Both the position numbers and the translations under genes were made by a program. Below are positions 56,249 through 64,000 of a stretch of DNA of 64,000 nucleotides, piece after piece. Each line of letters begins with the position of its first letter. Positions within the stretch are counted from its first letter, which is position 1. The notes under the pieces are model-generated. The model saw nothing but the letters and a program-made list of their open reading frames with translations, searched no databases and was not told where the DNA came from. This DNA is from Microstegium vimineum (taxonomy: Eukaryota > Streptophyta > Magnoliopsida > Poales > Poaceae), in assembly GCA_022036555.1 (NCBI GenBank), contig CM039126.1, forward strand, positions 30,837,925 through 30,901,924, written 5' to 3'.

Positions 56249-59200
56249 AGATCCCCCATACTTACCTCTTTGCTCGTCCTCGAGTAAAGGATAAAAGTAA
56301 ACATAACTATGATATTCTCAAAGTATAAAGGAAGCATAAATATTTACTCAAGACACTTTGTTATATAAGTGGGATATGTGGTATTTTCTAGCATATATCC
56401 TTGAGAGGTTGATAAATGGAATAGTTCTCAAGGAAAATTCATCTCCCAAATCATAGTTTAGTACTTGGAGTTTTTGATAAGTTTTTCAAAAGAAAGCACA
56501 TAAGTCAACTTACTCCTCATATAGCACTCTAGATCACTCACAAGGTGTATGATTCCTTACCAAGGCATAACATGAGATTGACTTCTTTGTATCTTCCAAC
56601 TTCTAAATGGCTTATGTGGAGCTTAGGTAGGGATAAACAATGTAGCATATTTGCATTACTTATATTGTAAAGTCAAAACAAGGATCCAAGGAGAAAAATG
56701 TCATAATCCTAGATCATGATGTGCATGTGTATGGAATATGATAGTGGACTTTATTGTACTCCTTTATTACTATGTATGATCTCTCTAACTTAATAATTGT
56801 TTGAGATATGGCTATCTTTTTTTTTGCTGAGCTTTTCTTCATCATCATTTTTGATAGCCATATCTCTTTCGAACAATTTGAGAGAGATCATAACATATTT
56901 TTGGAGTATTTATTGGATGATCATGGAACAAGTAAATGAAATGCATGTTTTCGTACTTCTAGTGTAGAAGCAGCGTTTATATGTGTGTACATGATCTTGA
57001 TCTTTGAACTATGAAAAAATTCTCAACAAGGGTCAACAAGGTTTGACCAAACTCAAAGCAAATACAAGAAGCATATGAGGAAGGTTTTTGATCATGTATA
57101 AACATATATGGCTTTGGTAGGAACTTATCACTATAGAGGAGTAGTGACATTATGGTTTTATGACATTTTCAAAAACTAATCTCCAAGTACTTTAAATAAA
57201 CAGGGTATGAATCATGAGCCGAGAACGTATATCACATTGATCAACAACTTAGTCAATATGATTTCTAATCAAGATATTTAACCACTAGGATAAGCAAAAG
57301 CAAGAATTCATCTTTATGACGCTTTTACCCTCAGAATGTCATAGATCATGTCACTTTTCAAATTTTAGTTTCAAAAATGCGATCTTCTTGTTTTTATTCA
57401 ATATTAAAATGGAAATAAACTAAGTAATTAATTTCATGAAAGAAATAAAATTTTATTTTTATTTTTATAAGGGAAATGAGTTAAGCAAATAAAAACATAA
57501 AAGAAAAAGGGAAGAGATGTGGCAAACCAGACATGAAGTATGTTGAGGTTTAGCAGATGCTGGCTGGTGGACCCAAAGGTTCTTGGTGGGGTCGGTCGAC
57601 CTCACTTTGGAGCCTTTGGCCACATCGGTCCCTGAAATAAGATTTCTTACCTCTGAATGTTCTTCTGCTCTGTTAGTTCTGCCTATTGCCCTTGAACGTG
57701 CATCGGTCGATGCTGAAAAGTGACCGTTGAGGTCCAATTTTTTCATGGGACGTGTAATGACATTGTACATCATGATTCCATGATCCATCTGGTCAAATGG
57801 TATGTTGGGGTGTCAACCGATACCCCCCATACTTGTTTTAGTGCATACTATAACAGAGGATAGAGAGAGATCAAATGCAGGGATTCTGCTAGGGTAAGAA
57901 ACCAGCAGAACCAAGAGTTTCATTTGTCATTGATAGCTTAGGCATATGTTTATTGATTCATGGGTGATAGAGTAACAAGCCTAAGTGTCTTGTTGCTATG
58001 AAGGGCTAAGGTGTGCCAAGGGATAAGGTGGAGAGAGAAAGTCCTATGGTCTTAGCATAAGGGATGACAAGGATCTTGGCATGCTCGCTTCTATCAGAGC
58101 CATGATGTAGGTTGTGTTGATGGCTCTAGAGGATGTCTTAGAAGAGAGAAAGAAGAGAGAGTCCAACATCCTTCGCCTCTATTTTGACTTGGATCATGCC
58201 GGAAACAGGATAGGAATGTTGGTCCAACGCTCAGAAGCAACGTGCATGGCTGAAGGGCCAAAACCCCAGTCGGCTGACCCCCTTTTGAGAGTTTTGACTC
58301 GACCAAGCCAGGATTTAAGGTCAGGTTTCATAAGCCATGCAATGCCGAGCCCTGAAGCTCCTAGAGGCGGTCGGCCGACTCCCTTTTGGGGCCAAATGGG
58401 CCCAACTGTTTCATGGTGAAAGATAAGGCTAAGCATAGGCTATTTTTAGGGTCAAACAAAAAAAATGAACAAAAATTAAAACAAGTAGATTTTAGTTCTC
58501 AATTGGATTAAAGACAAAATTTATCATGTTAATTTCATGCTCAAGTGATTCATGTTCATGAGAAACTTTGAGACATTGACCATTTACCTTTAAAGGTGTT
58601 GCAGTCGTGACGATTCCATGTGTCACAACATTGATGATGACGAATGGTCTTTCTCTTGTTAATCATCACGTTGTATTCAGACCCTTTCCTCCATTCATTG
58701 TTTCTCTCCTGCAAAGGATTAGTGGACAACACATACCCGAAGGAATGCACAAATATTTTGAAGCAAGGGCAATGTTGTCATAGAAATGAAGGGCATCTTC
58801 TATGCTATAGAAAAGTTAGCTTTAACATTTTAGCACAGAAAGAGATGTTCCATCATTGTTCACCAATTCTTTAAAAGTTAAGCAAGGTTGAGGCAATGAT
58901 GTGCAAGATTATTTCATTACTACCTCAACCCTTGATTCATCTCTTATGAATGATCTCATGACTTACCCAACAAAATTTGGAAGTTATCATGCATGGGTTA
59001 GTTTAAAAGTAAAACCAAATTCCATACAAGTATACTTTTGGTTCATTAATCAAACTTGAAACCATGTCTAATTTGATTAAGGAAGACTATTTGACCTAAG
59101 CACCATGCTCAATTTAAAGAGCCTATGGGAATATGAATTAAAAAATATCCCAAACAGAACAAGGAAGCATGAAAGAATAAAGAGAGACATTTAAGAGCAT

Positions 59201-59630
59201 AGATGGTGAACCAAATGAGCCTTTTGTTTTGTTTTGTTTTTTTATTTTTTATTATATTTTTGTCATTTAGCAAGATGAGCAAGGTATAAAGCAAGGTAGA
59301 GACAACCAAACAAAATTAAGTAATGAAGAATGACATGAGTTTCTTAGAGAAATCCACCCCCCCATACTTGGATCTTGCAACATTTGATAATGAGCAAATC
59401 CAAGTCTAGGATGTGGACTTTTTTTCTTTTAAATGTGCTTCATTATTAAAATATGTTTGATTGGACATACCTTGTGTTTTTCTCCATCATTCTTTTCGTT
59501 AAAATCTAAAATGGTTAGTGACAAAAATACCCGAAGGAACATTTTCACAAATATTCCCTTAATCTCATTTTACAAAGTCATTTTATTTATTTCAGAATTT
59601 TGGGAAACTAAAAATATTTTTATTTTTGTT
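56249..59630 (-). mobile_element. Second Athila remnant, 3' interior
   Basis: Directly inside the LTR is the polypurine tract (GTATGGGGGATCT on the minus strand, 56249-56261). Beyond that is non-coding AT-rich sequence comparable with 43009-45544 (GTCAACAAGGTTTGACC at 57029; ACTTCTAGTGTAGAAGCAGC at 56958). Motif copies of the GGTCGGYCGAYACCCC type occur at 57588, 57807, 58267 and 58367. Short ORFs (57465-57788, 58094-58419) show no domains. Confidence 0.6.
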
Positions 59631-60119
59631 TTATATATTTTTTTTAACAAGCAAACTTTTAATAGAAAAAAAGACTCGGGTTATCTCCCGAAAGTGCTTA
59701 ATTTTAAGACACAAGCTTGTCTTTGGGAAACCTTCAAGTTGCAACTCATGTTGGTGAAGCGGTTTCCCCTTCAACTCCAACATTTTTGAATCTATCCTCA
59801 AGACCAAAACACTATGAGATTTGCAAAATTTTTGGTATACAAACACATCTACAACCAACCTTGCAAAGATTTTAGAAACAAGAAGCATGAAGAAGTTGTA
59901 GATCATGTGTGGGGTGATGGTAGAGGGAAGGATTGACTTGGGAGATTTCTCATGTGAGCATGGAATTGATGGGAAGATTGGGGAATAGCTTCCATGCTCA
60001 TTGATATTGTTCTCCCTTTCAAGGAGTGGGTGCTCACTTTCTTTCTCATGACATTTCAAGTCATCCTCAAGGCTTGAATGGGTCATGGCTGTTGGTGAGG
60101 TTGACATAAGCTCACCCAT
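59631..60119 (-). pseudogene. Athila pol-region fragment
   Basis: 162 codons on the minus strand with a His/Ser-rich acidic start and KMLELKGKPLHQHELQLEGF. Located after the protease fragment, in the place of pol. No RT motif. Uncertain family. Confidence 0.3.
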
Positions 60120-60188
60120 TGGATCAAGAACGGGTTTGGATTCTAACCCTTTGATAAGAGGTCGGGAAGACCAAACGGGTAGATAATG

Positions 60189-60578
60189 TTAACCTATTCT
60201 ATGACCTAGCTTCTCATTTCCTAAAGTGTTCTCCAAGATTCTCATGATTGGCCTTCCGATAAAGGTGAGATGAAAGGACAGTCCAGGAAAGTCAAAGATA
60301 TGGAAATCTAGGAAGATCTTGATATCATCAACCACCATAAGAACATCACGGAGGACTCCTAAACAATAAATGATTTGACCATTGGGGAGTCTAAGATGCT
60401 TTTGTGATTGGGATAGATGATCTTTTGATGATGTTGGAACATGGAAATGAGGAATGATGTTGATCCCAAGGTTAGGATCATAGCAAATGTTGCCATCATT
60501 GCCCAACACTTGACAGGATATACTCCTCACATGTGTGGGCATTTTAGTGACTTCTTTTGACGATTCGGCCTTATCCAA
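60189..60578 (-). pseudogene. Retropepsin remnant of second Athila element
   Basis: 129 codons on the minus strand. The order LRLPNGQIIYCLGVLRDVLM, VVDDIKIFLDFHIFDF, FIGRPIMRIL mirrors the second half of an Athila protease (G-hx-EDVLVKV ... FVVLD ... ILGRPFL). The D-S/L-G active site is not within the frame. The CACTA element begins 20 bases upstream of it at 60598. Confidence 0.55.
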
Positions 60579-61411
60579 CCATTTTATACTTACAACGCAC
60601 TACTACAGGGCAGGGATATAGTAACACCGACTTGTGTTACTATATGTAGAAAAAAGTGTTACTAGCTTTGTTAGTAACACATTTTTGTTTGTGTTCCAAT
60701 AGGCCATGTTACTATAGACTGGTTTATTGTAACACATTTAATTGTCTATAGGATCATTTGTTTAGTGTTACAATGATTTTTGTTGTAACACTTTTCTTTT
60801 GCTTTAGTAACACTTCACATTATGATAGGACACATAGTTTGTAACACATTTATTTATATATTAGAACACTTGTCAAGTGTTACAATGATCATTCACTGTA
60901 ACACTTTGTTAGCTCTAGTAACACTTCTACATTATGGTAGACACAATATGGAACAAAGGAACACATGTTGTAACACTTATTTACATCTATTGAAACATAT
61001 TCTTATGGTAGAGCACAATATGAAACAAAGCAACACATATTTTGTAACACATATTTATATGTATTATAACATATTCAGATTATGAAACAAAATATTTATT
61101 TTGCCTATACATGTGGCACATTGATTATTATATAATCACACAAACCTGACACTTTGCAAAGTCACATAAACCACAAATTTCAATGATCATAGCAAGATCA
61201 ACATAACATAGGATGATTTCAAACATTGTGCTTGTCCAGATCAAATCATTGTATATGTACATAACAATATATGGCTGTAGAGAGCAAACACAAATAATCC
61301 ATACTAGACAAAAAAAATTCAAGAACTAGCTAGAATTCATAAAGGCCATTGCTTCTTATTCTTCTTCTCCTTCTTCTTTTGTCCAGTCTTTGTACACATC
61401 GATGTGGGAAT

Positions 61412-64000
61412 TCAACCATTAATCATTTGAACCTATAAAGAAAAAGTAAGTTATTATATTGCAAATTAGGCCATATATGTACAATGATGTAAAGTTAAGG
61501 GTAGTTTGAACATACAAACATGAAAGACCAAGCAATTGAGACTCCTTTGGCACGAGCATCACCAATATTGTTGCATCTAGGCATGGGCCTTACTAATGGC
61601 TCGTCTTTTGCTATAGGATAATCAATACGCACTTTGTAGAATTGAGTTCCTATCTTTACTCCACCAACAACTGTTTCCGGATTAGTGCTCATGAGAGTTG
61701 CATAGGCCACATTATCCTTATTAGGATATTTTGAAGTCATTAGTAGCACCATGGATCCAACCAACATTAATTTAACATATTGGTTAGTGACCCACAACTC
61801 TTAGATGTACATTGTCATGAAATTAGAACAAGTCCTATTATGTTTGTCTACCTTCATTTGAGGCTTATTTCTTTGATGCTTGTAGCATGCAGCCTTGTCT
61901 TGAGCCCCCTCCTGCCCTCCATGATGACCCTTACAGATATGAAATAATAAGATAAACATTCAACTATAATTGTAGCAAATTAAATGTGGCTCATAGATAC
62001 CTTTTGTTTCTTTTTGTTGCACTTATGGTGGATAAAAGTAGATTGTCATTATCACTAAATTCAGAATCACATGTCTCTTTATGCTAGTAAAGAGAAAAAA
62101 GACAGTAGCATGAGTTAACAAAAAAACCTTTGTGGATAAAATAAGGAGTAAAATCCACTGACGGTCCTTTAACTTGCACCATTGTGTTAAGTCGGTCCAC
62201 AAACTTGCAAAACTGACGTTTAGGTGCCTAATTGTTGTTTCAGTTTCACTGTAGGCGCACGTGCAGGTTATGTTAATAGCCCCTGTAGTCTGTTTAACCC
62301 CATTGGACTTCACTTCTATAGAGACAAAAAAGCTAGTTGCAAAAATACAAGCACAATTCCAAAGGGAGGCCGAGGAGGCTGCTCAACAAGCTGCTATTGA
62401 ATCTAGATGTTCAGCAAGTGTAGGGACACATGGAAAGAGAGCAACTGCACCAGCCAGTAAACAAGGTCAAGTGCAAAACCTATCTGTAACAATTAGATCA
62501 GTAAATAGCACATTAACAATTTATGTTTTCACTTGTACAGATCTTCACCCAAGATGAAATAGAGGTACCAAACATAGAAAACAACTCAATCAGCATGCTA
62601 AATTAGATGTTGTCATAGGTAACTGGGCCACATTACTTGTTAAATACTTGGTATGAACTAGACTCACTGCCAATTGCTTATGTAGGAAACCACAACTACA
62701 GTGCAGTCACAAGCCATTGGACCTTTACCTGACACTCATTTCATATTGAACAACTAGGCAATAGAGAGTCCAAAAACACTGACCAAGACTACCAAGGATG
62801 GTAGGAAGGCAGCAACATGTACGCAAAGAGGAAACCGCCTACTAGAAAACATGATGTGGGAGGACCTAAAAAGAAATCCAAGGCTACAAGGAAATCTAGG
62901 AACGTGGAGGAAGGACATCAGGAAGGCACCAACGATTTAAATGTTCCCTCACTGTAGTTATGGTTGTTCTGTCTTATGGCGTTCATTTTTTAAGCAACCA
63001 AACTGTTATGATGCACAAATAATATTGTCAATAGTTAGTATGTATCAAACTATTAAGATGCACTATAGTCATATCAACAGATAATAAGCATCAATACCTA
63101 AACTCCCGTTTTGCATGTTTGTGGACCGGCTTGACACAGTGGTGCAAGTTAGGACCACCAGTGGACTTTATCTAAAATAAGTATTGAATTCACAAGAAAG
63201 TGACTGTACCAATTCATCCCTGTGTTTCATGAATCCATCAGCATTGTGGTTGGGTGCAACACCATCAGCATTATGGTTGGGTGCAACACCTTGAACTCTC
63301 TAAAAATTTGAAACAATATTAAAGCCAAAAGTCTAGATTAGGTCAAAACATGAAAAAAAGAGCAAATACCTTTCTTTTAGAATTCACCGCTTGATTATGA
63401 GAATTGTTATGATCACTCCTAGCACAATATCCCTAGAAAACATATAAAGTTTCACAGTGAAGTGTTTCAATATGAAGTTACAAATTAAAATGTACATTGT
63501 TACCATTGTTGCTTCTTGGTTGTCATGGTGCCTTTGATTGTTTCTTAGTTCTTCAATAACTTTGTCTTGCATTTTAGAATGCTCTTTGAGTTGACTTAGT
63601 TCCTCCAACATATGAGTCTCTATATCAGATGATGAGCCTTCTAGTGAAACTATATTAATGTCCTTAAAATGGTGTGTTCTTCGACCATAAACTTGTTTAG
63701 GAACCGGAAGCAATCCCATGCCATGCACTTGTCCAGCTTTCTCTTCTCCCAACACCTGATGCAATGCATCACCTTCCCATGCAACTCCTCGCTCACTATT
63801 TTGTGCTAACTCTGGTTGTGTGTCTAGGAGATTTTCCAACTGAACCTACAAGCAACAAATCTGCACATTAAAAAACAGAAATAATTAATTTTATATTTGA
63901 AAATTTTCTCATGTGCATGTAGCATACCACTGGTTCATTTATCCCTTCTCCCCTTTTGTTGTGAGTCGCAAGGTAAACCTTTGCTCTATGTGGCTGTTTT
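61412..64000 (-). CDS. En/Spm-type (PTTA/TNP-like) transposon protein, multi-exon, partial
   Basis: Exons (minus strand) by GT...AG sites: beyond the window to 63928; 63845-63504; 63432-63370; 63299-63210; 62083-62001; 61929 to about 61855; 61799-61516; 61432-61412 with TGA. The first four keep phase 0 throughout; the 62083 and 61929 junction does not give a clean phase by my reading. Hallmarks of plant En/Spm second proteins: AKVYLATHNKRGEG, HQVLGEEKAGQVHGMGLLPV, a coiled-coil segment (EELSQLKEHSKMQDKVIEEL), then VAYATLMSTNPETVVGGVKI, DEPLVRPMPR and VSIAWSF. This class is thought to bind the subterminal repeats. Donor at 61515 is consensus GTATGT. No stop in the four clean exons. Confidence 0.65.
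62146..63172 (+). mobile_element. Mutator-like element in an intron
   Basis: Inverted ends: left GAGTAAAATCCACTGACGG then TCCTTTAACTTGCACC; right, on the other strand, GATAAAGTCCACTGGTGG then TCCTAACTTGCACC; similarity continues for over 80 bases. A perfect 9-base target duplication TAAAATAAG flanks it (62137-62145 and 63173-63181), which is diagnostic for the Mutator superfamily. Length 1,027 bases. Internal reading frames (KKLVAKIQAQFQREAEEAAQ around 62330, and a Lys/Arg-rich KRKPPTRKHD-like tail near 62825-62955 ending in a stop) may be the 3' end of a transposase. Confidence 0.85.
62306..62957 (+). pseudogene. Possible transposase C-terminal remnant in the Mutator-like element
   Basis: Plus-strand exon-like pieces: LVAKIQAQFQREAEEAAQQA with an alanine/glutamate-rich helix at 62331-62390, then KRATAPASKQGQ; later NRLLENMMWEDLKRNPRLQG or the alternative frame KPPTRKHDVGGPKKKSKATR up to NDLNVPSL and a stop at 62955. 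Such basic tails end grass Mutator transposases, but the catalytic part is absent and the identification is tentative. Confidence 0.3.
63237..63290 (-). repeat. 27-bp in-frame tandem duplication in exon
   Basis: Two copies of a 27-base unit (one mismatch), adding a nine-residue repeat GVAPNHNAD twice in the exon 63299-63210. Confidence 0.85.

Larger units (their letters stand above)
60598..64000 (-). mobile_element. CACTA (En/Spm) transposon, left end and interior
   Basis: Begins CACTACTACAGGGCAGG at 60598, a canonical CACTA terminus. To about 61080 there are some 20 copies of GTAACAC / GTGTTAC in both orientations (for example 60623, 60638, 60658, 60682, 60734, 60839, 60897), the subterminal repeat of this family. 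The motif is unrelated to GCCGAGAG of the CACTA at the window start, so two families are present. A multi-exon gene on the minus strand ends 814 bases inside. The other terminus is beyond the window. Confidence 0.85.

Overview
The window looks like plant nuclear DNA from a grass, probably a large repeat-rich panicoid genome. The reasons are Ty1/copia, Ty3/gypsy (Athila, Tat and chromovirus types), CACTA and Mutator-like elements packed together, CACTA subterminal repeats of the grass type, and the absence of a complete ordinary host gene. I see no rRNA, tRNA, CRISPR or bacterial operon. Species is not determinable by reading alone.

Layout. 1-786 is the end of a CACTA transposon that sits inside the protease/pol region of a minus-strand Ty3/gypsy element (787 to about 5440; gag at 1353-2534, extra ORFs at 2985-4054, PBS at 277-288 past 4000). 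5585-6440 is a GC-rich TIR element. 6441-9380 is mostly non-coding, with a degenerate ~108-bp tandem array and a foldback. 9385-14350 holds pieces of a minus-strand copia-like, non-autonomous LTR element and LTR fragments. 14350-16365 is low-information sequence with a TA microsatellite.

16366-48953 is one deeply nested stack. A minus-strand copia element is split at 20366/48398 by a Tat-type gypsy element (20367-24211 plus 47336-48397). The Tat element is split by an Athila-type element (LTRs 24212-26020 and 45545-47335, flanked by TACCC/TTCCC). Inside the Athila element is a very long inverted repeat: left arm 28348-32685, right arm 39663-43008, spacer about 7 kb. Each arm joins an Athila coding segment to a gag-protease-only chromovirus, and the spacer is largely a third gypsy LTR. 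This palindrome is the most interesting object in the window: if transcribed, it would fold into a kilobase-scale double-stranded RNA covering two retrotransposon families. That is an inference; only the inverted repeat itself is seen.

48954-55380 is a second Tat-type element with gag, protease, RT, RNase H and integrase recognisable but broken. It is cut on the right by a minus-strand Athila LTR and remnant (about 55380-60597). 60598-64000 is the start of another CACTA element carrying a multi-exon En/Spm-type gene on the minus strand, with a 1,027-bp Mutator-like element (perfect 9-bp TSD) in one of its introns.

Almost every coding region is a retroelement or transposase remnant with stops or frameshifts. 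The best preserved are the copia pol, the gag-pro chromovirus, the second Tat RT, and the CACTA gene.
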